Positions 1 through 8,594 of a stretch of DNA of 64,000 nt are shown in pieces; within the stretch, counting starts at the first letter, position 1; each line of letters begins with the position of its first letter. Source of the stretch: Caulobacter sp. CCH9-E1 (GTDB taxonomy: Bacteria; Pseudomonadota; Alphaproteobacteria; Caulobacterales; Caulobacteraceae); contig NZ_LSJA01000326.1 in NCBI RefSeq assembly GCF_001556515.1, forward strand, positions 1 through 64,000. Direction: 5' to 3'. The position numbers and the translations under genes are program-made. The notes beneath the pieces were generated by a model that worked only from the letters and a program-made list of their open reading frames with translations, had not been told where the DNA came from and searched no databases.

Positions 1-122
1 CCTTCTCCCCTTGCGGGAGAAGGTGTCAGCGAAGCTGACGGATGAGGGGTCGATAGACGGCGCCGCCGCGCAACCCCTCACCCGGCCCTCCGGGCCACCC
101 TCTCCCACAAGGGGAGAGGGAC
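1..122. repeat. Intergenic mosaic palindromic repeat
   Basis: This stretch is a chain of hairpins: CCTTCTCCC/GGGAGAAGG (1-9 and 15-23), GTCAGC/GCTGAC (25-39), GAGGGGT/ACCCCTC (44-50 and 73-79) and CCCTCTCCC/GGGAGAGGG (98-106 and 112-120). The first and last hairpins are related in sequence, so the whole unit is roughly palindromic. Elements of this type are common between genes in Caulobacter and related alphaproteobacteria. It lies just downstream of the alkaline phosphatase gene and may end its transcript, but there is no clear U-tract. The window may cut its left edge. Confidence 0.75.
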
Positions 123-131
123 TTTCGAACC

Positions 132-1634
132 TCAGCGCTTCTTCGCGGCCGGCGCCTGCGCGTCAAACCCGAACGCGTGGCGCATGACCTGGAAGATGTA
201 GCTTTCCTCGACCACGCCGCGCACCAGATAGGCTTGCGGGCCGTCGGCGAAGACGCCGACGTCCTCGCCCGCGTGGGCGGCGCTGTAGAGGTTCACGACC
301 GCCTGCTGGTGGTAGTCGACGTCGTCCAGGTCTTCCTTGGCCGGATCGGCGCGGGTGTCACTGCCCAGAGGGCCGCCGGGCCCCGTCGCGAACATGAGAG
401 TCGTATAGGCCTTGCCGTCGGCGGCGATCGCCGGCTCGCCCTCGTTGCCCGCCACGCCCAGGATCGGCGAGTTGCGCGGCGCGTAGCCCGAGATCACCAG
501 GCCGTGGCTGTGGTCGGCCGTGACCACGACCAGCGTGTCCTTGAGGTCGACCTTGGCCAGCACCGCGTCGATGGCCTTGGAGAACTCGACCGTCTCGCTC
601 AGCGTGCGCTTGGCGTTGCCCAGGTGGCTGCCCATGTCGATCTTGCCGCCCTCGACCATCAGGAAATAGCCGTTCGGGTTCTTGGAGAGGATATCCACGG
701 CCGTCGTCGCCATCTCGGCCAGGGTCGGCACGCCCTGCCCCAGCACCGGGCGCTCGACCTCGTAAGGCAGGTGCTCGGAGGCGAACAGGCCCAGCACGTG
801 CTTGGTGTCGGCGGGGAGCGCCTTCAGCTGATCGACGGTGGTGACATAGGCGGAATCCGGGCCTTCGGCCTTCAGCCATTCGGCGGTCAGGTCGCGGCCG
901 TCGGCGCGCTTGCCGTCCTTGTCCCCGGGCAGGAAGCGCGAGCGACCGCCGCCCATGACGACGTCCAGGCGCAGGGCGTCGGGCGCCTCGACCAGTTGCC
1001 GGGCGATGTCCTTGCAGCCGCCCTTGATGGCCTCGACGGGCATGTCGCTGTCGCCTTCCCAATCACGATAGGCCGTATGGGCGTAGGCGCCGGCGGGCGT
1101 GGCGTGGGTGACGCGGGTCGTGGTGACCGCGCCGGCCGCCTTGCCGTTGGCCTTGGCCAGCTCGGCCAGGGTCTGGACCGCATTGCCCTTCTCGGTCTCG
1201 CACTTCTCGCCGATCGCCGCGCCGGTCAGGCCGATGATCTTGTTGCGCGTCTTCACGCCGGTCATGATCGCCGTGATGCCGGCGGCGCTGTCGGTGACCT
1301 GGGTGTCGTGGCTGTAGGTCTTGGAGAGCGCCGCGTAGGACAGCTTCTCGAAGGCCAGCGAATTGGACTCGCCGTCGACGCCCTTTTGCTGGCCGTCATA
1401 GATGCGGCCGGCCGTGACCGTCGAAATGCCCATGCCGTCGCCCAGGAACAGGATGACGTTCTTGGCCCGGCCGGTGTTGGGAACCACCGTCAGCTGCCGC
1501 GCCAGAGCCGCTTCGCCCGCCTTGTAATAGGGATCGGCGGCGCTGACGGCCGCCATGGGCCCGCCGACCTGGGCGTGAGCGAAGGTCGAGATCGAGGCGG
1601 ACGCCACCAGGGCGAGAACAAAGGGGCGGATCAA
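132..1634 (-). CDS. phoA: Alkaline phosphatase (PhoA family)
   Basis: This is a periplasmic phosphomonoesterase that releases inorganic phosphate from organic esters. A Sec signal peptide (MIRPFVLALVAS... to AHAQ) opens the protein. The mature part shows the metal-binding NVILFLGDGMG motif near residue 60, the nucleophile region TDSAAGITA near 115, VVTADHSH near 370 and a C-terminal AAHAGEDV histidine motif. At about 500 residues it matches the family. The start is unusual: an ATG 13 bases upstream is out of frame, and two TTG codons compete at 1640 and 1634. I prefer 1634 because GGAG lies 7 bases ahead of it. A single CTGTCAC half-site lies upstream (1677-1683 on the opposite strand), but there is no correctly spaced second Pho-box half, so phosphate control is not shown. 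Confidence 0.93.
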   Translation of the reverse strand: MIRPFVLALVASASISTFAHAQVGGPMAAVSAADPYYKAGEAALARQLTVVPNTGRAKNVILFLGDGMGISTVTAGRIYDGQQKGVDGESNSLAFEKLSYAALSKTYSHDTQVTDSAAGITAIMTGVKTRNKIIGLTGAAIGEKCETEKGNAVQTLAELAKANGKAAGAVTTTRVTHATPAGAYAHTAYRDWEGDSDMPVEAIKGGCKDIARQLVEAPDALRLDVVMGGGRSRFLPGDKDGKRADGRDLTAEWLKAEGPDSAYVTTVDQLKALPADTKHVLGLFASEHLPYEVERPVLGQGVPTLAEMATTAVDILSKNPNGYFLMVEGGKIDMGSHLGNAKRTLSETVEFSKAIDAVLAKVDLKDTLVVVTADHSHGLVISGYAPRNSPILGVAGNEGEPAIAADGKAYTTLMFATGPGGPLGSDTRADPAKEDLDDVDYHQQAVVNLYSAAHAGEDVGVFADGPQAYLVRGVVEESYIFQVMRHAFGFDAQAPAAKKR

Positions 1635-1712
1635 GGCCAAGCTCCATGAGGAATCGGCCCGATTTGCTCCCGGCGTGTGACAGTTTTTCCGTTGGTGACG
1701 ACGAAGCGCGCT

Positions 1713-2744
1713 TCAGGCGCGTCGCACCCGCCAGGCGAAGGCGGTGGCCGCGGCCAGCAGCACCGCCGCACCGGCCTGATGCAGAACGCCCAGGGTGATC
1801 GGTACGGCCGCCATCAGGGTCCAGACGCCCAGCAAGGCCTGCAGGACGACAATCACCGCCAGGGCCGTCGCGATCGCCTTGCTGCCAGCCGCCAGGGGCC
1901 TGTCGCGCCGGGCGATCACCGCGATGGCGATCCCGGCGACGAACAAGGCGTAGGCCACCAGACGATGGTGCAGCTGCACCGCGCCATGGCTGTGCGCGAT
2001 CGTGCCCCAGAAGCCGGCGCCAAAATAGTCGGCCGGGAAGAAGCGGCCGTTCATCAGCGGCCAGTCGTTATAGACGAGGCCCGCGTCGTTTCCGGCCACC
2101 AAGGCGCCCAGCAGGCTCTGGAAGAACACCGCCCCCAGGAAGGCCAGCGCCCAGCCGCGCCAGGGCGAACGCTCCTCGACGCGCGGCGCGCCGTTCCAGG
2201 CGTCCAGGGCGGTCCAGATCAAGACCACGAACAGCGCCAGGGCCAAGCCCAGGTGCGTCATCAGGCGTTCCGGCGCCACCGAGACCCGCTCGGACAGGCC
2301 GCTGGAGACCATCCACCAGCCGACGAGACCCTGCAGGCCGCCCAGGCCCAGCATCACGGCGCAGCGCCAGATCAGCCGGCGCGGGATGTCGCGGCGGATC
2401 AGAAAGACGATGAACGGGATCGCGAAGACGACGCCGACGGTCCGTCCCAGCAGGCGGTGCGCCCACTCCCACCAGAAGATCCCTTTGAACCCCTCCAGCG
2501 TCATGTCCGGATTGACCAGCTTGTACTGGGGGATCTGCTTGTAGAGCTCGAAACTCTCGCGCCAGGCCTGGTCCGACATCGGCGGCAGGGCGCCCATGAT
2601 CGGCTGCCACTGGGTGATCGACAGGCCCGAATCCGTCAGGCGCGTCGCGCCGCCGACGACGACCATGGAAAAGACCATGGCGGCCACGATGAAGAGCCAG
2701 ATCGCAACAGGACGCGAACGGTCGGAACGCAGGAAAGACGTCAT
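1713..2744 (-). CDS. ctaA: Heme A synthase (CtaA/COX15 family)
   Basis: This integral membrane enzyme hydroxylates heme O to heme A for aa3-type cytochrome oxidase. The 343-residue protein has about eight hydrophobic helices and the family signatures [13 protein letters not shown] near residue 30, EWAHRLLGR near 95, HLGLAL near 160 and HHRLVAYAL near 205, whose histidines are expected heme ligands. Its length suits the longer COX15-type (type 2) proteins of alphaproteobacteria. The gene follows alkaline phosphatase on the same strand with a 70-base gap. The oxidase genes themselves are not in the window. Confidence 0.95.
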   Translation of the reverse strand: MTSFLRSDRSRPVAIWLFIVAAMVFSMVVVGGATRLTDSGLSITQWQPIMGALPPMSDQAWRESFELYKQIPQYKLVNPDMTLEGFKGIFWWEWAHRLLGRTVGVVFAIPFIVFLIRRDIPRRLIWRCAVMLGLGGLQGLVGWWMVSSGLSERVSVAPERLMTHLGLALALFVVLIWTALDAWNGAPRVEERSPWRGWALAFLGAVFFQSLLGALVAGNDAGLVYNDWPLMNGRFFPADYFGAGFWGTIAHSHGAVQLHHRLVAYALFVAGIAIAVIARRDRPLAAGSKAIATALAVIVVLQALLGVWTLMAAVPITLGVLHQAGAAVLLAAATAFAWRVRRA

Positions 2745-2885
2745 GGAATCGGAAAAGCGTCACTTCTGGGCCGAAATGCGGCCGAACCTTCCCTACGCCC
2801 GCCGGACGCGCGCTTCAACGTCTGTATGCCTACGCATGACGACCCGCGCGCCGCGTGGCACAAAGCGCCGCGCAGGAGGACTTTG

Positions 2886-3137
2886 ATGAGCGGCACGGGC
2901 GTCTTCGCGGCGGCGATCGTCGGCATTATCGCCGGCTGGATCGCCGATTTCGTTCTGGATCGACGCCACTCCCTGTTCATCAAGCTCTTGATCGGCGTGA
3001 TCGGCGCGTTCATCGGAGCGTTCGTGGCGACGCGCATCGATCTTCACGTCAGCGGATTCGTTGGCGAACTGATGGTCTCCAGCGTGGGCGCCATCGTGTT
3101 CCTGGCCGTGCTCGGCCTCTTCCGGAGACCCGCGTGA
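2886..3137 (+). CDS. GlsB/YeaQ/YmgE family small membrane protein
   Basis: This 83-residue protein consists almost entirely of three hydrophobic segments: FAAAIVGIIAGWIADFV, LLIGVIGAFIGAFVATRI and a C-terminal VGAIVFLAVLGLF. The glycine-spaced pattern is that of the transglycosylase-associated (PF04226) family, small inner-membrane proteins often linked to stress but without a proven activity. The ATG at 2886 has AGGAG about 7 bases upstream. Its TGA overlaps the GTG of the next gene, so the two are probably translated together. Confidence 0.8.
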   Translation: MSGTGVFAAAIVGIIAGWIADFVLDRRHSLFIKLLIGVIGAFIGAFVATRIDLHVSGFVGELMVSSVGAIVFLAVLGLFRRPA

Positions 3138-3361
3138 GCGCTCCCCTCATTCCGGCCCGTCTGCGAAAGCTGATCGGCTCGATCGCCGTGATGGCCGTTC
3201 TGTTCGCCTGGATCTGGATTTTCACCAGCCTCTACGACCGCCTGCCGCAGAACCGCTTCGTGCACCTCGTCTACTTCGTGGCGCTGGGCATGGGCTGGAT
3301 CCTGCCCGTGATTCCGCTGATCTCGTGGATGGGCAAGGCCGACAAGCCGGTCGTGAAGTAA
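3134..3361 (+). CDS. DUF2842 small membrane protein
   Basis: This 75-residue protein has two hydrophobic helices: GSIAVMAVLFAWIWIFTSLY, and VYFVALGMGWILPVIPLISWM near the C-terminus. They are joined by a short polar loop DRLPQNRF. The pattern and the ending 'P.I.WM' fit DUF2842, an alphaproteobacterial inner-membrane family of unknown role. The GTG start at 3134 overlaps the stop of the preceding gene (GTGA), which decides the start and implies translational coupling. A hairpin follows within 20 bases. Confidence 0.8.
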   Translation: MSAPLIPARLRKLIGSIAVMAVLFAWIWIFTSLYDRLPQNRFVHLVYFVALGMGWILPVIPLISWMGKADKPVVK

Positions 3362-3375
3362 ACAGGCCGGACATG

Positions 3376-3403
3376 AAAAAGGGCCGCCTTTCGGCGACCC
3401 TTT
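3376..3403 (-). terminator. Terminator of tRNA-Pro
   Basis: Read on the minus strand this is a GC-rich stem AAAGGGTCGCC/GGCGGCCCTTT with a GAAA loop, followed by a run of T. It lies 25 bases beyond the 3' end of tRNA-Pro and should end that transcript. It may also serve the small membrane protein pair converging from the other side. Confidence 0.75.
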
Positions 3404-3428
3404 CGGCTTCCGCTGTTCCCGAAGGAAA

Positions 3429-3505
<77 letters not shown>

Positions 3506-3587
3506 ACGCGGAAGAGGCGCTCTTATAGGCGCCGGTCCGGGGTTGGGCAACTGCCATTTCCGAGGAAAACGCGGGACCCATGCGTCG

Positions 3588-4013
3588 CTAGCGCGACAGC
3601 AGTCCGTCCAGTCGCGATTTGACCTCCGTGAGGTCGCGCAACATGAAAGCCAGACGCTCGCGCGCCTCGCTCTCCAGACGCCGACCGCCTTGGTCGAGCG
3701 CGCCATAATCGATGTCTGTCGCGAGCTTGGCCGAGCCGTTGGAGCCCAGCCCCGCGGCGATCACCTGCGCCAGGCCATGGTCGCGATGCAGCTTCTGCAC
3801 GCCCTTGATGGTCAGGCCTTCGCTGTGGAGCAAGGTGCGGACGCCGTTCAGCACGGCCACGTCCTGCGGACGATAGAAGCGCCGTCCGCCAGCGCGTTTC
3901 ATGGGGCGAATGAAGGAGAACTTGGTCTCCCAGAAGCGCAGGACGTGCTGCGGCACGCCCAGCTCCTCGGCGGCTTCGGAAATCGTGCGGAAGGCGTTCG
4001 GCCCCTTCGCCAC
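3588..4013 (-). CDS. MerR family transcriptional regulator
   Basis: This 141-residue protein has an N-terminal MerR winged helix: residues 9-25 ([20 protein letters not shown]), then [18 protein letters not shown]. It also has a C-terminal coiled segment but no cysteine-rich metal loop. MerR genes directly behind ihfA are a conserved alphaproteobacterial arrangement. The effector is not evident. The start is a GTG at 4013, only 10 bases past the ihfA stop, so the two are probably one transcript. Other MerR subtypes with a dimer helix remain possible. Confidence 0.88.
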   Translation of the reverse strand: MAKGPNAFRTISEAAEELGVPQHVLRFWETKFSFIRPMKRAGGRRFYRPQDVAVLNGVRTLLHSEGLTIKGVQKLHRDHGLAQVIAAGLGSNGSAKLATDIDYGALDQGGRRLESEARERLAFMLRDLTEVKSRLDGLLSR

Positions 4014-4023
4014 CGCACGAATC

Positions 4024-4326
4024 CTAGTCGCCCAAGGCGCGGTCGATTCGCGCCTTCATGACCTGGGAAGCGCGGAAGCCGATCACGCGCCGGGGCTCGA
4101 TCTCGGCGGGCTCGCCCGTCTTGGGATTGCGCCCCATCCGAGCCCGCTTGGCGCGAACCTGGAAGACGCCGAAGCCGGAAAGCTTGACCGTCTCGCCCTT
4201 CTCCAGGGCCTCGGCCACCAGATCCAGGGTGCGCTCGACGAGGCCGGCGCAGTCCTGACGGGTCAGGCCGACCTCCTCGTGGACCGCCTCGCATAGGTCG
4301 GCCCGGGTCAAAGTAGAGCCCTTCAT
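4024..4326 (-). CDS. ihfA: Integration host factor alpha subunit
   Basis: This is the DNA-bending nucleoid protein that pairs with IhfB and acts in recombination, replication and promoter architecture, including sigma-54 and CtrA-regulated promoters in Caulobacter. The 100-residue protein starts [15 protein letters not shown] and carries the HU/IHF core [12 protein letters not shown] and the beta-arm [15 protein letters not shown] longer open frame extends 30 codons upstream, but the ATG at 4326 with AGGGGG ahead matches the family start. It is followed by the MerR gene. Confidence 0.95.
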   Translation of the reverse strand: MKGSTLTRADLCEAVHEEVGLTRQDCAGLVERTLDLVAEALEKGETVKLSGFGVFQVRAKRARMGRNPKTGEPAEIEPRRVIGFRASQVMKARIDRALGD

Positions 4327-4525
4327 GCAACCCCCTTCACGCGTATCCTGGCGGCCACGAGACCACCTCCGATAGAGCACTCGCGGCGAACAAGAGCTTG
4401 ATGCGGCCGCCCTCAACCAGCCACGCCCTCGCCCACCGATGACCTCATGCCGTGATTATCGCGTGAAGTCAAAGGCTCAAGGTCAACAGTTCATGCCATA
4501 TTCGAGGCTTGCGCCATGATGCGCG

Positions 4526-5503
4526 TCAAAGGCGCAGAACGCAGGCGCCCCAGGTCAGACCGCCGCCCATGGCCTCCAGCAGCAAGAGGTCGCCCTTCTT
4601 GATCCGACCGTCCTTGACGCCCTCGGCGAAGGCCAGCGGGATCGAGGCGGCCGAGGTGTTGGCGTGGACGGCGACCGTCGAGATCACCTTCTGCTCGTCG
4701 ATGCCGCAGCGATGGGCGACGCCCTGGAGGATTCGCTGGTTGGCCTGGTGCGGGATGAACCAGTCGACGTCGGCGACCGCCACGCCCGCCTTGTCGGCGG
4801 CGGCGTGGATCGCTTCGGAGATGTTGACCACGGCGTGCTTGAAGACCTGGTTGCCCAGCATCCGCAGCTTGCCGACCGTGCCCGTCGTCGACGGACCGCC
4901 GTCGACATAGAGCAGATCCTGCTTCGTGCCGTCGGCGCGCAGGGCGAAGCCCAGCATGCCACGGTCCTCGGTCGTCCCCTGCCCTTCGCCGGGCTCGAGA
5001 ACCACCGCGCCCGCGCCGTCGCCGAACAGCACGCAGGTGCCGCGATCGCTCCAGTCCATCAGACGCGTCATGGTCTCGGCGCCGATGACCAGGGCGCACT
5101 TGGCGTTGCCGCGCGCCACGAAGCCGTCGGCGACGCTGAGCGCATAGACGAAGCCCGAGCAGACGGCCTGGACGTCGAAGGCGATGCCGACCGGCGCGCC
5201 CAGCTTGCGCTGGACGATCGTGGCGACCGCCGGGAAGGTCAGATCCGCGGTGGTGGTGGCGACGATGATCAGGTCGACGTCGGCCGCGGTCTTGCCGGCG
5301 GCGGCCAGCGCCTCCTTGGCGGCCTCGACCGCGAGGTCAGAGACCGGCTGGTCGTCGGCGGCCTGGTGGCGCTGGCGGATGCCGGTCCGCTCGACGATCC
5401 ATTCGTCGCTGGTGTCGACGAACTTGGCCAGATCGTCGTTGGTCACGACCTTGGGGGGCAGATAGGCGCCGACGCCGGTCACTACGCTACGAACTACGCT
5501 CAC
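4526..5503 (-). CDS. fabH: 3-oxoacyl-[acyl-carrier-protein] synthase III (KAS III)
   Basis: This enzyme starts fatty acid elongation by condensing acetyl-CoA with malonyl-ACP. The 325 residues include the catalytic cysteine in AVCSGFVYALSVADGF near residue 115, the HQANQRI histidine motif near 250 and the VHANTSAASIPLAF asparagine motif near 280, giving an intact Cys-His-Asn triad. Its GTG start at 5503 overlaps the TGA of plsX (GTGA), so the pair is translationally coupled in the usual plsX-fabH order. Confidence 0.97.
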   Translation of the reverse strand: MSVVRSVVTGVGAYLPPKVVTNDDLAKFVDTSDEWIVERTGIRQRHQAADDQPVSDLAVEAAKEALAAAGKTAADVDLIIVATTTADLTFPAVATIVQRKLGAPVGIAFDVQAVCSGFVYALSVADGFVARGNAKCALVIGAETMTRLMDWSDRGTCVLFGDGAGAVVLEPGEGQGTTEDRGMLGFALRADGTKQDLLYVDGGPSTTGTVGKLRMLGNQVFKHAVVNISEAIHAAADKAGVAVADVDWFIPHQANQRILQGVAHRCGIDEQKVISTVAVHANTSAASIPLAFAEGVKDGRIKKGDLLLLEAMGGGLTWGACVLRL

Positions 5504-6585
5504 TCGGCCGCTCCCTGGGGATCAACGCCGGGATCGGGCTCCTCGCCGGAGGCCTCGTCCTTGGCCGCGGCGGCGGTCAGGCGCTTCAGATTTCTGTCGA
5601 TCTCGGCGCGGAAGTCGCTGCGCGCGAGGTTGGTGGCGACCCGGATCGCCGAGGCGAAGCCGCCCGCGTCCGCGCCGCCGTGGCTCTTGACCACGATTCC
5701 GTTCAGGCCCAGCAGCGGCCCGCCGTTCACCCGGCCCGGATCCAGGCGCTGGCGCATCTTCTTCAGCGCGCCCGAAGCCACGGCCGCGCCTAGCATCGCC
5801 AGCGGCGTCGAGGTCAGGGTGGACTTGATCTCATTGGAGAAGAACCGCGCCAAGCCCTCGGCGGTCTTCAGGGCCACATTGCCGGTGAAGCCGTCGGTGA
5901 CGACCACGTCCACGGTGCCGTAGGCGATGTCGTTGCCCTCGACGAAGCCGTGATAGTCGAAGTCGAGCTTGGTCTCGCGCAGGATGGCGTGCGCCTCGCG
6001 CACCTCCTCGTGGCCCTTCTGCTCCTCGGAGCCGACGTTCAGCAGGCCGACGGTCGGGCGGTGAGAGCCGTGCACCGCGTGGTGGAAGGCCGCGCCCATG
6101 ATGGCGAACTCGACCAGCTGGGCCGCGTCGCTCTCGACATTGGCGCCGACGTCCAGCACCGCCGTGACGCCCTTCATGGTCGGCCAGTTGGCGACGATGG
6201 CCGGGCGCTCCAGTCCCGCGCCCATGCGCAGGATCAGCTTGGAGATCGCCATCAGGGCGCCGGTGTTGCCGGCCGAGACGCAGGCGTGGGCTTCGTTCTC
6301 GCGCAGCGCCTCGATCGCGTTCCACAGGCTGGAGCCCTTGCCCCGGCGCATGGCCTGGGCGGGCTTCTCGTCCATGCTGATGGCCTTGTCGCAGTGACGG
6401 ACCTCGCTGACGGCCTTGGCCGCCGGGCATTTGGCCAGCTCGGCCTCGATAGCCGCGCCGTCCCCATGCAGCAGGAAGCGCACGCCCGGCAGCGCCTGGG
6501 CCGCGAGCGCGACGCCGGGCACGACGATGGAGGGGCCATGATCGCCGCCCATGGCGTCGATCGAGATGACGACGGATTGAGTCAC
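5500..6585 (-). CDS. plsX: Phosphate acyltransferase PlsX
   Basis: PlsX converts acyl-ACP to acyl-phosphate, feeding PlsY in phosphatidic acid synthesis. The protein is a peripheral membrane enzyme of 361 residues. Visible family motifs are VISIDAMGGDHGP at the N-terminus, SAGNTGALMA near 105, LDVGANVE near 145 and VTDGFTGNVALK near 230. The C-terminal ~25 residues are acidic and proline-rich and look like a lineage extension. The GTG start at 6585 is well placed for the motif. Unlike in many bacteria, rpmF does not lie between DUF177 and this gene. Confidence 0.96.
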   Translation of the reverse strand: MTQSVVISIDAMGGDHGPSIVVPGVALAAQALPGVRFLLHGDGAAIEAELAKCPAAKAVSEVRHCDKAISMDEKPAQAMRRGKGSSLWNAIEALRENEAHACVSAGNTGALMAISKLILRMGAGLERPAIVANWPTMKGVTAVLDVGANVESDAAQLVEFAIMGAAFHHAVHGSHRPTVGLLNVGSEEQKGHEEVREAHAILRETKLDFDYHGFVEGNDIAYGTVDVVVTDGFTGNVALKTAEGLARFFSNEIKSTLTSTPLAMLGAAVASGALKKMRQRLDPGRVNGGPLLGLNGIVVKSHGGADAGGFASAIRVATNLARSDFRAEIDRNLKRLTAAAAKDEASGEEPDPGVDPQGAAE

Positions 6586-6679
6586 GTGGCGCTGAGAGCT
6601 CCGGCAGGCGGCCAGCCGCCTTCAAGGCGGCGGACGATACATCCGCGTGAATATCACGCAAGCGGTCGAGTCGGGGCCT

Positions 6680-7219
6680 TTAGCCCTGGTCGTCCTTCAA
6701 ATTCAGCCCCTTCAGCGCCGCGAACGGGGACAATTCCACCGGTTCGGGCGGTTGAACGAACACCGCGCCGGGCTTGCGCGGGAACGGATCCAGCTCCAAC
6801 GCCAAGTGCTCGACCACATAGCCCGAGACGTCGACTGATTGGCCTTCCAGCACGTCGGGCGGATCGTCGCCATCGGGATCAGCGCCCAGGTCGCCGAACT
6901 CTTCCTGCGGCGCGTTCTCGCTGTTGGCGGGCAGGACGCGGAGGCTGAAGCGGGCGTCGATCGGCGTCTCGAAGTCGTCGGCCGTCGCGCTGCAGGTCTG
7001 GACGACCCGCGCGCGCAGGACGCCCGAGATCTCGGCGCCGTCCAGCCACGAGGTCAGGAACACCTCGGCCGAAAGCGCCTCCAGGCTGACGAGGCCCAGC
7101 TGCTTGGCGATCGCCTGGCGTTGTTCGGCGCTGGGCTCCAGGCGCAGCTTCACGGCGCCACGATCGACCTGGGACAGCGGAATCTCGCAGGGCCAGGGCG
7201 CGGTCACGGGTTCGGCCAA
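6680..7219 (-). CDS. YceD/DUF177 family protein
   Basis: This 179-residue cytosolic protein has the DUF177 (YceD) pattern: a central cysteine segment RVVQTCSATADDFETPIDARFSLRVLP near 90-115, a very acidic stretch (DLGADPDGDDPPDV) and the conserved end PFAALKGL. The family is linked to 23S rRNA processing and accumulation. It usually sits beside rpmF and plsX. Here plsX follows 94 bases downstream without rpmF. The start is a TTG at 7219 with GGAG 7 bases ahead, and it overlaps the upstream gene by 16 bases. Confidence 0.85.
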   Translation of the reverse strand: MAEPVTAPWPCEIPLSQVDRGAVKLRLEPSAEQRQAIAKQLGLVSLEALSAEVFLTSWLDGAEISGVLRARVVQTCSATADDFETPIDARFSLRVLPANSENAPQEEFGDLGADPDGDDPPDVLEGQSVDVSGYVVEHLALELDPFPRKPGAVFVQPPEPVELSPFAALKGLNLKDDQG

Positions 7220-7734
7220 GTCACGTCTCCTTGCAGCAACGCGGCCAGCGGCTGGTCCGCCAGCGCCGCGCGCGTCTTGATCAGATAGGCGTTCAAGGCG
7301 GCGACGTCGCCCTCGCCCCTTTCCTCGAACGCGGTGCGGGCCAGGAAGTCGCGAGTCGCGGCCTCGTCCGGCAGGCTGGCGACGGCCTCGTCATAGGTCT
7401 TCAGGCGGCCGTAGAAGGCGCCGGCCAGCTTCTTCATCTTCTTGCCGACCGCGGTGTCGGCCACGCCGATCTCGCGAAAGGCGTCGTCGAGCCCCTTCAC
7501 ATAAGAATCAAACACCGCCTGCGAGGTCTCCGCCGCGGCGTCGCCCTGCCCTTTCAACCGCTCGATCAGGAAGATCACGTGCAGGCTGAACAGTTCAAAG
7601 CGCCCTTCCATCGAGTCGCGGACGCCGAAATCGCGATAGAAAGCCGGCGAACGCGCCTGGGCCACGGCCGATGCGTAGAGCTTGGCCCCCGCCGCCTTGG
7701 CGGGCCTGGGCTTTAGCCATCGATCCAGAAACAT
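7204..7734 (-). CDS. Ubiquinol-cytochrome c chaperone (CBP3/UQCC1 family)
   Basis: This 176-residue protein carries the CBP3 core: ARSPAFYRDFGVRDSMEGRFELFSLHVIFLIERL, then FDSYVKGLDDAFREIGVADTAVGKKMKKLAGAFYGRL. In mitochondria this family assists cytochrome b maturation for the bc1 complex, and the bacterial proteins are assumed to do likewise. I take the ATG at 7734 (MFLDRWLKPRP) because the 18 codons upstream are not family-like. Its 3' end overlaps the TTG of the DUF177 gene, implying one transcript. Confidence 0.88.
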   Translation of the reverse strand: MFLDRWLKPRPAKAAGAKLYASAVAQARSPAFYRDFGVRDSMEGRFELFSLHVIFLIERLKGQGDAAAETSQAVFDSYVKGLDDAFREIGVADTAVGKKMKKLAGAFYGRLKTYDEAVASLPDEAATRDFLARTAFEERGEGDVAALNAYLIKTRAALADQPLAALLQGDVTWPNP

Positions 7735-7855
7735 TGAAACGCCTCGATTTCGCCGCGACATCCCGCTAGAGGCGGGGTCCGCTTTCACGCGGGCATTGAA
7801 CTAAGCTCCCGCGGGCGATAGGTCAAAGTCTGCATTTTTCCGGTTCGGAGCCTTG

Positions 7856-8341
7856 ATGTCTCGCCCCGCCGTTTTCGCCGCCGCCGTCCTGGCCCTGGCT
7901 GTCGCCACTTCGGCCTGTACGCCGCTGACGAGCTATTCCGGCTTTCAGGCCATCGAAGCCAAGCCCGCCGACATGAAGGTCGGCGAGGACAGCAAGTCGA
8001 CCTTGATGGAAAAGCTGGGCTCGCCGTCGGCCGTTTCGACCTTCGACAACAACACCTGGTACTACATCTCCCAGACGACCGACCGGGTGGCCTTCTACTA
8101 CCCGCGCGTGATCAAGCGCGACGTCGTGGCGATCAAGTTCAATCCGGCCGACGAGAAGGTCGCCTCGGTGAACACCTACACGCTGAAGGACGGCAAGGTC
8201 ATCGCCTACAACGGTCGCGAGACGCCGACCCGCGGTCGCGAGATGACGATCCTGGAACAACTGCTCGGCAACGTCGGTCGCGGCGGCATGCTTCCGCAAG
8301 ACGACGAGGCCCCCGGCCAACGCCCTGGCGACCGTCGTTAA
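7856..8341 (+). CDS. bamE: Outer membrane assembly lipoprotein BamE
   Basis: BamE is a small lipoprotein subunit of the beta-barrel assembly machine at the outer membrane. The 161-residue protein has a lipoprotein signal peptide ending in ATSAC (lipid-anchored Cys near residue 22). The SmpA/OmlA fold follows: KVGEDSKSTLMEKLGSPS, then NTWYYISQTTDRVAFYYP. A ~30-residue hydrophilic tail follows the domain. The ATG at 7856 is chosen over a TTG immediately before it. A strong terminator follows. It diverges from the CBP3-DUF177 block. Confidence 0.93.
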   Translation: MSRPAVFAAAVLALAVATSACTPLTSYSGFQAIEAKPADMKVGEDSKSTLMEKLGSPSAVSTFDNNTWYYISQTTDRVAFYYPRVIKRDVVAIKFNPADEKVASVNTYTLKDGKVIAYNGRETPTRGREMTILEQLLGNVGRGGMLPQDDEAPGQRPGDRR

Positions 8342-8366
8342 CATTCGACCAAGGCAAAGCTTTACG

Positions 8367-8400
8367 AAAGCCGCCCGCCGCAAGGTGGGCGGCTTTTCTT
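8367..8400 (+). terminator. Terminator after bamE
   Basis: The stem is AAAGCCGCCCGCC (8367-8379) paired with GGTGGGCGGCTTT through a GCAA loop, ending in TTTTCTT. It is a classical intrinsic terminator 26 bases past the bamE stop. Confidence 0.85.
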
Positions 8401-8594
8401 ATGCGCCCAGACAGTATTCGAGAAACGCCGCAACCAAACGGCGGATGGTTTACTATGAATTCAAAATTGACCATCTTTCTTGAGACATATTGTCGCGCCC
8501 TAAACACTCCATAAACCCAGTTTGAGCGATCCTCGAATTCTGATGACGCGCAAGCAGCGCGCCAGCGAATTCACGGAAGCTAAGGAGGCGCGCT
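8401..8594 (+). promoter_or_regulatory. AT-rich leader ahead of the response regulator
   Basis: This gene-free stretch is much more AT-rich than its surroundings, for example 8446-8520 with TTTACTATGAATTCAAAATT and ACATATTG. It should hold the promoter of the CheY-like gene. I cannot assign -35 and -10 boxes with confidence. A ribosome-binding site AAGGAG lies at about 8582-8587, 7 bases before the GTG start. Confidence 0.4.

Noticed and set aside
1677..1683. A Pho-box half site CTGTCAC upstream of the alkaline phosphatase gene.
   Set aside because: The only similar element (TCGTCAC) is 18 bases away, start to start, rather than 11, so no true Pho box is shown.
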